64,000 nt of DNA, from the NCBI RefSeq assembly GCF_026342435.1, contig NZ_JAPEMT010000001.1, positions 186,001 to 250,000 on the forward strand. The letters run 5' to 3'. A program made the translations under genes and the position numbers. The first letter of the stretch is position 1. Each line of letters opens with the position of its first letter. Source of the stretch: Streptomyces sp. NBC_00237 (GTDB taxonomy: Bacteria > Actinomycetota > Actinomycetes > Streptomycetales > Streptomycetaceae). The notes beneath the pieces were generated by a model. That model did not search any database, was not told where the DNA came from, and saw only the letters and a list, made by a program, of their open reading frames with translations. Below are positions 1 to 9,997 of this stretch, one piece after another.

Positions 1-690
1 GCCCGTACCGAGTACGACCACTACGTGAAGGTACGCACCGAGCTGCGCGCACCCGCCCTGCCCGCCACCCTGCTCACGCCGGGGATCGGCGAGAACGCCG
101 AGGCCACCGGCGCGGGCGCCGTCGCCGTCGTCGCCGTACTGACTCCCGTGCTGGCCGGGATCGCAGCGGTCGTCCTGCTGCTCGTCGGGTACCTGCTGCG
201 GATGCTGAAACCGCAACCCGCGGTCGCCGACGCCCTGCTGACCGCCGGGTGGATCTTCGCGGCGCTGACCGCCGCGGGTCTGCTCGGTGCGGCGATCGGG
301 CTGCTGTTCACCGCACTGCGCAACGGCTCGACCGCCTTCCAGGTCGGCCACCGGGACGCGGGCACGGAGGAGGTCGACCGGGCCAGGGACGCCTGGACGG
401 AGGCGCTCCTGGAGCGGGGCATCATCCCGTTCCTGCGGGAGGCCCTCGCCAAGCCGCCGGAGACCGGCCCTTCCGGTACCGAACCCTCCGGGGCCGGGCG
501 GCCCGGGAGCAAGGCCCCCGAGCCGCCCCAGCAGTCCGGCCGCATCCCCGGACTCGGGTACTCACGGCCGGACTTCAGCAGCCCCAGCGAGAACGGCAGC
601 AACAGCAACGGCCACAAGTCCCGACCGAGCTACTCCAGCCCGGACTTCTCCAGCCCCGACTACGGCGGCCCGGAACACAAACCGGAGTAA
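1..690 (+). CDS. Hypothetical membrane protein, 5' end cut off by the window
   Basis: The frame is open from base 1, so the true start lies upstream; a GTG at 25 is only the first possible start inside the window. The visible part has two hydrophobic stretches suited to membrane segments (about residues 41-63 and 84-106 of the visible frame). A charged segment follows, then a Pro/Ser/Gly-rich tail with repeated SSPDFSSP-like blocks ending in KPE. The tail composition suggests an exposed unstructured region. No catalytic motif is recognisable. It converges on thiC, with a small hairpin between the two genes. The function is unknown. Confidence 0.6.
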   Translation, partial: ARTEYDHYVKVRTELRAPALPATLLTPGIGENAEATGAGAVAVVAVLTPVLAGIAAVVLLLVGYLLRMLKPQPAVADALLTAGWIFAALTAAGLLGAAIGLLFTALRNGSTAFQVGHRDAGTEEVDRARDAWTEALLERGIIPFLREALAKPPETGPSGTEPSGAGRPGSKAPEPPQQSGRIPGLGYSRPDFSSPSENGSNSNGHKSRPSYSSPDFSSPDYGGPEHKPE

Positions 691-750
691 TCCACCGACC
701 GGAGCGACCAACAGCCCGGAGTGATCCGCCAACCGGAGTGATCCGGTTGG
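680..750. terminator. Convergent-gene spacer with repeats and an 8-bp hairpin
   Basis: The spacer between two convergent genes carries four degenerate copies of a CCGGAGTGATCC-like unit (starting near 681, 700, 716 and 733). The last copy forms a perfect hairpin, CCAACCGG (729-736) pairing with CCGGTTGG (743-750) over a 6-nt loop. It could terminate transcription from both sides. There is no T-run, as is common in this genus. Confidence 0.45.
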
Positions 751-764
751 CCGCCGCCCCGTCC

Positions 765-2673
<1,909 letters not shown>

Positions 2674-2754
2674 GTGTGCAAAGGTGCCCCCACGCTAGCG
2701 CCATGCCGGGCGCGCTGAACAGAGGGCCCCTGCCGTTCTTGCGATGATCGCCCT

Positions 2755-4152
2755 GTGACCCCACCACAGCCCCCGTCCCAGCCCCCGCCCCCGCACCCGG
2801 CCGAGCCGCCCTCCCGGCCGACGCCCCCGCAGCCTCCCCCCGCCGCAGGTCACGGGCACGGACACAGCCACAGCCACAGCCACGGCCCCGCCGCACCCGT
2901 CTCCCAACACCTGCGCAAGGTGATCGCGGCGGTGCTGATCCCCTTCGCGACGGCGGTGCTCGTCGGGCTCGCGATCCTGTGGCCGGGCGGCGCACCGGCC
3001 CACGAGCGCACCGGAGTCGGCTTCGACCGGCAGACGGAACAGGGCAAGGTCGTCGGCGTCGACACCATCGACTGCAAGGACGCGAACGTCGCCCCGCAGC
3101 AGCCCGCACCGGGCGATCCGGCGCAGCCTCCGAGCGACAGTGCCCCCACCACCTGCAAGAAGGCCACCGTCGAGGTGACCACCGGCGCGGAGAAGGGCCG
3201 CACCTTCACCGAGATCGTCCAGCCGGAATCCTCACGGCAGTTGAAGCAGGGTCAGGAGGTCGTCGTCGCGTACGCCCCGAACGCGCCGCGCGATCTGCAG
3301 TTCTCGGTGACCGACGTGAACCGGAAGCTTCCACTCACCCTGCTCGCCGGGATCTTCGCCGTCGCGGTGGTCGTGGTCGGCCGGATGAAGGGCGTCATGG
3401 CGCTGATCGCGCTGGTCGCGTCGTTCGCGGTACTGACCCTGTTCATCCTCCCGGCTGTCCTCCAGGGGTCGAATCCGCTGGTCGTGGCGGTGGTCGGGGC
3501 GAGCGCCATCATGCTGATCGCCCTGTACGCCTGTCACGGCCTGAACGCGCGCACCTCCGTGGCCGTCATCGGCACGCTGATCTCGCTGCTGCTGATCGGG
3601 CTGCTCGGATCGCTGTTCATCGGCTGGGCGTTCCTGTCCGGGAACATCGACGACAACACCGGCCTGATCCACAGCCTCTACCCGTCGATCGACATGAGCG
3701 GCCTGCTCCTCGCGGGCGTCATCATCGGCTCGCTCGGTGTCCTCGACGACGTGACGGTCACCCAGACCTCCGCCGTCTGGGAACTGCACCAGGCCGACCC
3801 GACGATGGGCCCGCGCGCGCTGTACCGGGCGGCGATCCGCATCGGCCGCGACCACATCGCGTCGGTCGTCAACACCCTCGTCCTGGCCTATGCGGGCGCC
3901 GCGCTGCCCCTGCTGCTGCTGTTCTCCATCGCCCAGTCCAGCGTGGGCACGGTGGCCAACAGCGAGCTGGTCGCGGAGGAGATCGTCCGCACCCTGGTCG
4001 GCTCGATCGGCCTGGTCGCCTCCGTCCCGGTGACGACCGCACTCGCCGCCCTGGTGGTCTCCGCGGACCGCTCGGGCTCCGGTGCCGGCTCTCGTACGAC
4101 GCCGGACGCGCAGCCGGTACGGACCGGGCGCGGTCGGCGCCGCAAGAGCTGA
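2755..4152 (+). CDS. YibE/F-like integral membrane protein
   Basis: The protein has 465 aa. The N-terminus (residues 1-50) is proline-rich with a His/Gly run (GHGHGHSHSHSHG). It is followed by a membrane segment (about 56-76), an extracytoplasmic region (about 77-195) and then a series of about seven or eight hydrophobic helices. The helical half matches the YibE/YibF family, including the GSLGVLDDVTVTQ and RIGRDHIASVVNTLVLAY motifs. The family is found in many bacteria and its transport function is not firmly established. The GTG at 2755 has no clear Shine-Dalgarno sequence. The His-rich leader could bind metal, but that is inference. It converges on ssgA. Confidence 0.85.
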   Translation: MTPPQPPSQPPPPHPAEPPSRPTPPQPPPAAGHGHGHSHSHSHGPAAPVSQHLRKVIAAVLIPFATAVLVGLAILWPGGAPAHERTGVGFDRQTEQGKVVGVDTIDCKDANVAPQQPAPGDPAQPPSDSAPTTCKKATVEVTTGAEKGRTFTEIVQPESSRQLKQGQEVVVAYAPNAPRDLQFSVTDVNRKLPLTLLAGIFAVAVVVVGRMKGVMALIALVASFAVLTLFILPAVLQGSNPLVVAVVGASAIMLIALYACHGLNARTSVAVIGTLISLLLIGLLGSLFIGWAFLSGNIDDNTGLIHSLYPSIDMSGLLLAGVIIGSLGVLDDVTVTQTSAVWELHQADPTMGPRALYRAAIRIGRDHIASVVNTLVLAYAGAALPLLLLFSIAQSSVGTVANSELVAEEIVRTLVGSIGLVASVPVTTALAALVVSADRSGSGAGSRTTPDAQPVRTGRGRRRKS

Positions 4153-4235
4153 GGCGGGCGGCGGAGCCCCGAGCGGGCTGCGCCGGGCCCGCGCTCACCC
4201 GGCTCGTTCCACGCCCACTCTCCGAGCGCCCCTCC

Positions 4236-4640
4236 TCAGCCCGCGTTCTCCTCCGCGAGGATGCGGCCCAGCTCGTCCTCCAGGCACTCCGCATAGTCAC
4301 TCTGCGTATGCTCCTGGCCGAGCGGCACCAGCTTGTCGGTGCGGTCGAGGAACGCCACCAGGGGCGCCGCGCTCGCCCGGAACAGCGCCCGGTCGCCGCC
4401 GACCTGGAGCCTGATGTGGACGTCGGCGAGTTCGTCCGGATCGGTCGGCGAGATGTGCACGTCGCCCTCGCCGCAGGGCTCGTTGATTCCGTCGACCAGC
4501 AGTTCACGGCCGAAAGCCCAGGTCACAGGGGCGTCGCCGGGCAGGTGGAAGGTCAGGCGGATCGCGTACGGGTCCCTCGCCTCATACATGAGCTCCACCG
4601 GAATGCGGAAGGAGAGCTCCTCAGAGACGAGGAAGCTCAT
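4236..4640 (-). CDS. ssgA: Sporulation-specific cell division activator SsgA
   Basis: This is a SALP-family protein of sporulating actinobacteria that promotes septum formation and hyphal branching. The 134-aa product from this start begins MSFLVSEELSFRIP and contains the SsgA-typical PYAIRLTFHLPGDAPVTW and FLDRTDKLVPLGQE stretches. Its length matches the family. The ATG at 4640 has a GAGG element 5 nt upstream; an in-frame ATG at 4676 would add 12 residues. The gene lies directly downstream of ssgR on the same strand, the arrangement known in Streptomyces, where the IclR-type protein SsgR activates ssgA. The separation of about 130 bp leaves room for its own promoter. Confidence 0.95.
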   Translation of the reverse strand: MSFLVSEELSFRIPVELMYEARDPYAIRLTFHLPGDAPVTWAFGRELLVDGINEPCGEGDVHISPTDPDELADVHIRLQVGGDRALFRASAAPLVAFLDRTDKLVPLGQEHTQSDYAECLEDELGRILAEENAG

Positions 4641-4722
4641 CATGACCTCTGCCTGAACCGACTCGCGCATAGCCAACCCTGCCGTAGATGAAAGTGGCTG
4701 GAACGATCTCTTCCGGCCCTCT

Positions 4723-4730
4723 TGACGTCA
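4723..4730. promoter_or_regulatory. Palindrome in the ssgR-ssgA spacer
   Basis: TGACGTCA is a perfect 8-bp palindrome in the 129-bp region upstream of ssgA. It is a candidate regulator-binding site for ssgA, but no experimental SsgR consensus was available here, so this is only a suggestion. Confidence 0.2.
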
Positions 4731-4769
4731 TCGTGCTTGAAGCAGTAACAGATCACAAGGAGTGAGTTT

Positions 4770-5639
4770 TCAGATACTGATAGAGAACATGAGCGAACGT
4801 GCCACCTCGGCGATTTCACCGCGCAGACGTTCGATCGTGGCCTCCAGGCGGTACTCCTGGTCGAGCGGCAGGGAGATCGCCAGCACCGTCGCCGTCTGCC
4901 CGATCGTGACCGGGATCGCCGCGCAGACCGTGCCGAGCGCGTACTCCTGGCGCTCGAAGACCGTCTCCATCCGCTCGATGGCCGCCAGCCTCTCCAGCAG
5001 GGAGGAACCGTCGCGCACGGTGTACGTGGTCAGGGCTTCGACGGGGTGACGGTCGAGGTGGTCCTGACGGGTACGGGTGTCCAGCTGGGACAGCAGGCAC
5101 TGGCCGATGGCGTGCGCGTGCGCGGTCTCGCGGAGGTCGGCCCACTCTTCGACGGCGGGGTGTTCGATGCTCTCGGCGAGGGCCGTCAGTTCGACTTCGC
5201 CGTCGCGGTAGACGGCGAAGTACACCGCGGCCCCGAGCGTGTCGCGCCAGCGCTCCATCGCCTCGGTGATCGTGCTGCGGCGGGCCTGGCCCGCTCCTCC
5301 CCGCCCCAGCCGCCCCGCGGCGGACCCGAGCACGAAAACACCCTGCTCACGATGGAGGTATCCCTCGTGGGTCAGGGTGCGCAGCAGGTGGTAGGCGGTG
5401 GGCAGCGGCAGACCGGCCTCACGGGCGAGCTGCTTGGCGGGGGCGCCGCCGGGATGGTCGCTGACGGCTTCCAGCAGGCGCAGCGCGCGCTGGACCGAAC
5501 CGATCAGGGTGGGGGCCGACGTGGGACCGCCGGGCGCGGGCACGGAAGGGGGCGCGGCGGGTGCGGGTGCGGCGGGCCGGGCGGGTGCGGTGGTGCGGGG
5601 TGCGGCGGTCGGTCGGGTCGTGGGCTGGGCCGTGGCCAT
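4770..5639 (-). CDS. ssgR: IclR-family transcriptional regulator SsgR
   Basis: The 289-aa protein has a long Pro/Ala/Thr-rich N-terminal tail of about 50 residues. A winged helix-turn-helix follows (LRLLEAVSDHPGGAPAKQLA ... LPTAYHLLRTLTHEGYL), then a GAF-like effector domain of the IclR type. Position and orientation next to ssgA identify it as SsgR, the activator of ssgA transcription at the onset of sporulation. The ATG at 5639 is favoured over a GTG at 5675 because GGGAG lies about 7 nt upstream. The Pro/Ala tail is poorly conserved sequence and its role is unknown. Confidence 0.9.
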   Translation of the reverse strand: MATAQPTTRPTAAPRTTAPARPAAPAPAAPPSVPAPGGPTSAPTLIGSVQRALRLLEAVSDHPGGAPAKQLAREAGLPLPTAYHLLRTLTHEGYLHREQGVFVLGSAAGRLGRGGAGQARRSTITEAMERWRDTLGAAVYFAVYRDGEVELTALAESIEHPAVEEWADLRETAHAHAIGQCLLSQLDTRTRQDHLDRHPVEALTTYTVRDGSSLLERLAAIERMETVFERQEYALGTVCAAIPVTIGQTATVLAISLPLDQEYRLEATIERLRGEIAEVARSLMFSISI

Positions 5640-5826
5640 GGTCACTCCCGGAGTCCCGTGGGGCAATGCGGCCACCGGAGAGCGGGAGTCCCGGGTGGCG
5701 GCAGCGGTTTTTCAGCCTAACTGCCATGCCCGGGGCCTCAGTTGTTTTCACGTGTCAGGTTCCCCCCGGCGGGCTAACGCCCGCACGGGCTACCAATCGG
5801 CGGCCACGGCCGTGCCGCCGTCGCGG

Positions 5827-6054
5827 TCACCAGCCCTTGGAGGAGCCGCCGGACGAGGAGGACGACTTGAAGCGCCGTACGACGTAGATCAGACCGCCCA
5901 CCAGTGCCACCAGGACCAGCAGCTTGAACAGCAGGCCGATCAGGGTGCCGATCGCGGTGAGGATCATTCCGCCGAACACGATGAGGACGAGGGCCGGAAT
6001 CGCGACCCACTTCACCCAGGCCGGAAGACCTCCGAATATTTCCCGTGCAGCCAT
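5827..6054 (-). CDS. DUF5326-like small membrane protein
   Basis: This is a 75-aa protein with an amphipathic start (MAAREIFGGLPAWVKW), two closely spaced hydrophobic segments (about residues 17-37 and 42-60), and a tail of arginine/lysine followed by a Ser/Gly run ending SKGW. The layout matches the small actinobacterial DUF5326 proteins. The function is unknown. It is transcribed alone on the minus strand; a degenerate ParB-like half site lies upstream of the neighbouring ssgR gene. Confidence 0.7.
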   Translation of the reverse strand: MAAREIFGGLPAWVKWVAIPALVLIVFGGMILTAIGTLIGLLFKLLVLVALVGGLIYVVRRFKSSSSSGGSSKGW

Positions 6055-6195
6055 TTCTCTTGCCTCTCCCTCGGTCCGGTACCTGCCCGGCTCTGCGGTG
6101 TTTCCCTGATGTCGATGCTAGGCGCGGAAGCACTCCCGCTGGGGTCTCTCCAGCCCTTGAAGACCCCTGATCCGCCCCCTAGGGAACCTCGGGGT

Positions 6196-6209
6196 GTTTC
6201 ACGTGAAAC
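6196..6209. other. parS site (ParB-binding centromere)
   Basis: Perfect 14-bp palindrome GTTTCACGTGAAAC in the spacer between the DUF5326 and cupin genes. It is the leftmost perfect site in the window, about 48 kb from oriC. Confidence 0.92.
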
Positions 6210-6249
6210 ATTCGGGGGCGCCCCCGCTCCGCACGGCCCCCCCCTCTGC

Positions 6250-6567
6250 TCAGCTCTCCGGCGGAGAGAACACCACCAGCACCCGCAGGTCCTCCGAGAT
6301 GTGGTGGAACTTGTGCGCCACTCCGGCCGGTACGTAGACCACGCTGCCCCGCGCCACCTGTGTCGTCTCCATGCCAATGGTGATCGCCGCCCGGCCGCTC
6401 ACCACGAAGTAGATCTCGTCCTCTTGGTGCGGCTGCTGCGGGTCCGTCGAGCCCGCGTCGAGCGCGTACAGACCGGCCGACATGTTCCGTTCCTTGAGGA
6501 ACTGCAGATACGCGCCGTCGTTGGCGGCGCGCTCCGCCTCCAGCTCGTCCAGTCGGAATGCCTTCAT
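6250..6567 (-). CDS. Single-domain cupin protein
   Basis: This 105-aa protein has one cupin beta-barrel: motif 1 is degenerate (PHQEDEIYFVVSGRAAI) and motif 2 reads GSVVYVPAGVAHKFHHI. The histidines and glutamate of the usual metal site are largely present. Such small cupins bind metal and may act as isomerases, oxygenases or sensors, so the substrate cannot be told. The ATG at 6567 is preceded by GAGGAG at good spacing. It is divergent from the holin-like gene, sharing a 69-bp promoter region. Confidence 0.8.
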   Translation of the reverse strand: MKAFRLDELEAERAANDGAYLQFLKERNMSAGLYALDAGSTDPQQPHQEDEIYFVVSGRAAITIGMETTQVARGSVVYVPAGVAHKFHHISEDLRVLVVFSPPES

Positions 6568-6636
6568 GCCTGCCCGCTCCTCGCCGTGTACCGCCGCACC
6601 TGTATGCCACGGATCATGTCTGCCACGATCAGACAC

Positions 6637-7017
6637 ATGATGAATTTCGCAGTCAAGACGATCGCCAACGCGGTCGCCCTCTGGGTCGCCGTATGGCTCG
6701 TCCGGGACATCACCCTCACCGGCGACAGCACCGGCCGCAAGATCGGCACCCTCATCGTCGTGGCCCTGCTCTTCGGGCTGGTGAACTTCCTGGTCAAGCC
6801 GGTGGTGAAGCTTTTGTCCTTCCCGCTGTTCGTGCTCACGCTCGGCCTGTTCACCCTGGTCGTCAACGCGCTGATGCTGCTGCTGACGTCCTGGCTGGCC
6901 GACAAGTTCGACCTGGCCTTCCACGTCGAGGGTTTCTGGACCGCCGTGCTCGGCGCCCTGATCATCAGCGTCGTTTCCTGGGCACTCAACGTGATCCTCC
7001 CCGACGGAAAGGACTGA
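6637..7017 (+). CDS. Phage-holin-family (Mycobact-4-TM type) membrane protein
   Basis: The 126-aa protein is almost entirely hydrophobic with four predicted membrane helices. The motif FGLVNFLVKPVVKLLSFPLFVLTLGLFTLVVNALMLLL is typical of the chromosomal holin-family (DUF360-like) membrane proteins found across bacteria. Despite the family name it is not evidence of a prophage, since no phage genes are nearby. Two adjacent ATGs (6637, 6640) could start it. It ends 6 nt before the PLP enzyme gene, so the two are probably co-transcribed. Confidence 0.75.
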   Translation: MMNFAVKTIANAVALWVAVWLVRDITLTGDSTGRKIGTLIVVALLFGLVNFLVKPVVKLLSFPLFVLTLGLFTLVVNALMLLLTSWLADKFDLAFHVEGFWTAVLGALIISVVSWALNVILPDGKD

Positions 7018-7023
7018 CCCCGC

Positions 7024-8178
7024 ATGCCGATATCCGACGAGGACGGCGACGGCACCCGGTCCGTACGGGCCGGGCTGCCCGACCCCGTCGCCCACGAGCC
7101 GGCCCTCCCGGGGCCGGTGTTCGCCGCGCACTTCCACCTGCCGGGCGAGCCCACCGGCCCGTACACCTACGGTCGCGACGAGAACCCCACCTGGACGCAT
7201 CTGGAAAGGGCGATCGGTGAGCTGGAGGACCCCGGCGGGGCGGCGCACACGGTCGTCTTCGCCTCCGGCATGGCCGCCGTCTCCGCAGTGCTGCTCTCCC
7301 AGGCGTCGTCGGGCGACACCGTCGTCCTGCCCGACGACGGCTACCAGGCGCTCCCCCTCGTACGCGAGCAGTTGGAGGCGTACGGGGTCCGGGTGCGCAC
7401 CGCGCCCACGGCGGGTGAGGCTCAGATCGCCCAGCTCACCGGGGCGAGGCTGCTGTGGATCGAGTCGCCGTCCAATCCCGGCCTCGACGTCTGCGACATC
7501 CGCGTCCTCGTCGACGCCGCCCACGAGGCGGGCGCGCTGGTCGCCGTCGACAACACCCTCGCCACCCCGCTCGGGCAGCGTCCGCTCGACCTGGGCGCCG
7601 ACTTCTCGGTGGCCAGCGGCACCAAGGGACTCACCGGCCACGGCGATCTGCTGCTCGGTTACGTGACCTGCCGCGATGCCGAACTCGCGGCACGGGTACG
7701 GCGCTGGCGCAAGGTCGTCGGCGCGATCCCCGGCCCCATGGAAGCCTGGCTCGCCCACCGTTCCCTGGCCACCCTGCATCTGCGGGCGGACCGGCAGGGG
7801 GCGAGCGCCCTGGTGCTGGCGACGGCCCTGCACGGCCACCCGTACGTGAGCGACCTGCGCTATCCGGGGCTGCCCGAGGACCCGTCGTACGCGATCGCGG
7901 TGCGGCAGATGCAGCGCTTCGGGTGCGTGGTGTCCTTCACTCTGCCGGACAAGGCGTTCGCGGAAAGGTTCCTGGAGGCCCTGCGGCTGGTGGACGACGC
8001 GACCAGCTTCGGCGGCGTACGGTCCACGGCCGAGCGGCGCGGGCGGTGGGGCGGTGACGCCGTGCCGGAGGGGTTCATCCGGCTTTCGGTGGGTGCGGAG
8101 GACGCGGACGACCTGATCGTCGACGTGCTGCGGGCGCTGGAGGTGGCGGGCGGACCACTTGACGGACCGGCCTCGTGA
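7024..8178 (+). CDS. PLP-dependent cystathionine gamma-lyase/synthase family enzyme
   Basis: The 384-aa protein has the Cys/Met-metabolism PLP fold. The Schiff-base lysine is Lys201 in the motif SVASGTKGLTGHGD, and the PLP-binding aspartate sits in ALVAVDNTLATP. The family includes cystathionine gamma-lyase, beta-lyase and gamma-synthase; by overall pattern it would be annotated as a gamma-lyase, splitting cystathionine to cysteine. It is in an apparent operon with the preceding holin-family gene (6-nt gap) and ends before a strong hairpin. Confidence 0.85.
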   Translation: MPISDEDGDGTRSVRAGLPDPVAHEPALPGPVFAAHFHLPGEPTGPYTYGRDENPTWTHLERAIGELEDPGGAAHTVVFASGMAAVSAVLLSQASSGDTVVLPDDGYQALPLVREQLEAYGVRVRTAPTAGEAQIAQLTGARLLWIESPSNPGLDVCDIRVLVDAAHEAGALVAVDNTLATPLGQRPLDLGADFSVASGTKGLTGHGDLLLGYVTCRDAELAARVRRWRKVVGAIPGPMEAWLAHRSLATLHLRADRQGASALVLATALHGHPYVSDLRYPGLPEDPSYAIAVRQMQRFGCVVSFTLPDKAFAERFLEALRLVDDATSFGGVRSTAERRGRWGGDAVPEGFIRLSVGAEDADDLIVDVLRALEVAGGPLDGPAS

Positions 8179-8253
8179 CCGCGCGAGCGCCGGGACGGAC
8201 CGCTGGATGCAGCAGCCATGTACGTAGCGCTGGGTAGCCGCCTGGCGTAGGAC

Positions 8254-8292
8254 GGGCGGTCCGAGCCTCCCCCCTCGTGGTTCGGACCGCCC
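8254..8292 (+). terminator. Intrinsic-type hairpin after the gamma-lyase gene
   Basis: Perfect 11-bp inverted repeat GGGCGGTCCGA (8254-8264) and TCGGACCGCCC (8282-8292) with a 17-nt loop, 76 bp past the stop codon. Confidence 0.7.
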
Positions 8293-8509
8293 CGGTTCTG
8301 CGCGCGAAGAACCGCCTGCACAAGGCTAGTTGACTCTGCGTCAGTGTCCAATCACGCTAACGACAGAGACCTATCGACATATTTATACTGCGTCTTCGGA
8401 CACACCGGCGGGGACCGGATCACGGGGCCTGGACGGCAGTACGGGAACGGGCGGACGCCCTCGGCCCCGCGACCGCCGCCCCGGCACCGCGCAACGCGGA
8501 AGGCATGAC

Positions 8510-9406
8510 ATGGATCTGGCCCTGCTGCGCACCTTCGTCACCGTCCACCGGGCGGGCTCCTTCACCCGGGCGGCCGCCCTACTCGGGCTCTCCCAGCCCG
8601 CTGTCACGGGCCAGATCCGCACGCTGGAGCGGCAGCTGGGCCGCCCCTTGTTCCTCCGGCGGGCGCGTGGTGTCACGCCCACCGCCATCGGCGACGAGCT
8701 CGCCCACCGCGCGGCTCCGCACCTCGACGCCCTCGTCGAGATCACCGAGACCGGCCTCGACGACCAGTCGGGCGTACGCACCCTGCACCTCGCCGGGCCC
8801 CCCGAGTTCACGTCGCTGCGCGCCCTGCCCGCCCTCGCTCCGCTCACCGCCCAGGGCCTGGCCCTGCGGGTCGCCTTCGGCAGCTCCGAGGAGACCCTCG
8901 AAGGGCTCGCCGCCGGACACCACGACCTGGCGCTCACCACCGACCGGCCGCGCGGCGGGCTGCTGACCGCCACCGCGCTGTGCGACGAGGAGCACGTCCT
9001 GGTCGCCGCCCCGCGCTGGGCCAAGCACCTCACGCCGGAACTCCTCGCCGACAAGGGCGCCGTCGTGCTGGAGAACCTCCCCGTCGTGGAGGTGCACGAG
9101 AGCCTGCCGCTCGTCGCCCGCTACTGGGCCGCCGTCTTCGACACCCCGCCCGCCGCCGCGGGCACCGTCGTCGCCCCCGACCTGCGTGCCGTACTGACCG
9201 CCGCCACAGCGGGCGCGGGCCTGGCCGTGCTGCCCCGCTACCTGTGCGCGGACGCGCTGGCACACGGCGACGTGGTGGCGCTGTACGAGCCCGCCGTGCC
9301 GCCGCTGCGCACCTATTTCCTGGCCGTACGCACCGGCACGCTCTCCCAGCCGCACCTCGCGCGGGCACACGAATGGCTGCTGCGCGCTGCCGGTGACTGG
9401 TGCTGA
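8510..9406 (+). CDS. LysR-family transcriptional regulator
   Basis: The protein has 298 aa. The N-terminal winged helix-turn-helix (MDLALLRTFVTVHRAGSFTR ... LSQPAVTGQIRTLERQLGRPLF) is followed by a type 2 periplasmic-binding-protein-like effector domain. The ATG at 8510 is preceded by GGAAGG with 6-nt spacing. The 330 bp upstream contain an unusually A+T-rich patch (about 8330-8395), where its promoter is likely. Its target is not evident: the upstream gene is on the same strand and the downstream NUDIX gene begins 60 bp later. It may act on either neighbour or elsewhere. Confidence 0.88.
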   Translation: MDLALLRTFVTVHRAGSFTRAAALLGLSQPAVTGQIRTLERQLGRPLFLRRARGVTPTAIGDELAHRAAPHLDALVEITETGLDDQSGVRTLHLAGPPEFTSLRALPALAPLTAQGLALRVAFGSSEETLEGLAAGHHDLALTTDRPRGGLLTATALCDEEHVLVAAPRWAKHLTPELLADKGAVVLENLPVVEVHESLPLVARYWAAVFDTPPAAAGTVVAPDLRAVLTAATAGAGLAVLPRYLCADALAHGDVVALYEPAVPPLRTYFLAVRTGTLSQPHLARAHEWLLRAAGDWC

Positions 9407-9465
9407 AGCGGAGCCGACAGGGGCCGGGGAGTTTCGGCAGGCCCCCGGCGGGCCACGTTATTGCC

Positions 9466-9945
9466 ATGACCGAACGTCCCGTGGTCAAGCGCACCGCACG
9501 CGCCGTCCTCCTCGACGGCGACCACCTCGTCCTCATCAAACGCACCAAACCCGGCGTCGATCCGTACTGGGTGACCCCCGGCGGGGGAGTCGAACCGGAG
9601 GACGCCACTGTCGTGGACGCCCTGCACCGGGAGGTGGACGAGGAGCTCGGGGCGAAGATCAGCGACGTGGTGCCCTGCTTCGTCGACACCGTCGAGCACA
9701 TCACCGGCAGCGGCATGGCCGGTGCCAAGGTGCAGCACTTCTTCGTCTGTCGCCTGGAGTCCATGGACCCGGCGCTGCGGCACGGCCCGGAGGTGGACGA
9801 TCCCCTCGGCGAGTACGAGATCGTGCGCGTGCCCTTCAGCCGGGTCGGCATCGCGGCCGTCCATCTCGTACCGCTGTCGCTGCGTCACTACCTGGACGGC
9901 AACATCGAGGGCGTACGGGCACTGCTGGCACCGGACCTGGGCTAA
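9466..9945 (+). CDS. NUDIX hydrolase
   Basis: The 159-aa protein has a complete Nudix box: G-x5-E-x7-REVDEELGA within TPGGGVEPEDATVVDALHREVDEELG. Nudix enzymes cleave nucleoside diphosphates linked to another moiety; the substrate cannot be assigned. The ATG at 9466 lacks an upstream Shine-Dalgarno sequence and may be leaderless. The stop codon lies within the first copy of a 29-bp tandem duplication shared with the convergent flavohemoprotein gene. Confidence 0.88.
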   Translation: MTERPVVKRTARAVLLDGDHLVLIKRTKPGVDPYWVTPGGGVEPEDATVVDALHREVDEELGAKISDVVPCFVDTVEHITGSGMAGAKVQHFFVCRLESMDPALRHGPEVDDPLGEYEIVRVPFSRVGIAAVHLVPLSLRHYLDGNIEGVRALLAPDLG

Positions 9946-9997
9946 TCGCCCGCAGCCACCAACTCCTCGGCTAATCGCCCGCGGCCACCAGCTCCTC
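9940..9997. repeat. 29-bp tandem duplication at a convergent gene junction
   Basis: Copies at 9940-9968 and 9969-9997 differ at two positions. The first copy includes the NUDIX stop codon. The second holds the last codons and the TAG stop of the flavohemoprotein on the opposite strand. Because 29 is not a multiple of 3, the extra copy lies beyond the flavohemoprotein stop and does not extend the protein. Confidence 0.9.

Noticed and set aside
5747..5760. Possible extra parS near 5750 (TTTTCACGTGTCAG)
   Set aside because: Only the left arm matches; the right arm differs at three of five positions, too far from the palindrome to count.
6637..7017. Holin-family protein as evidence of a prophage
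   Set aside because: No integrase, capsid, portal or attachment site is nearby; this family is common in non-phage chromosomal contexts.
6568..7839. Minus-strand extension of the cupin frame through the holin-like and PLP-enzyme genes
   Set aside because: The cupin has its own Shine-Dalgarno sequence at 6567, and the extension reads as low-complexity shadow of plus-strand genes.
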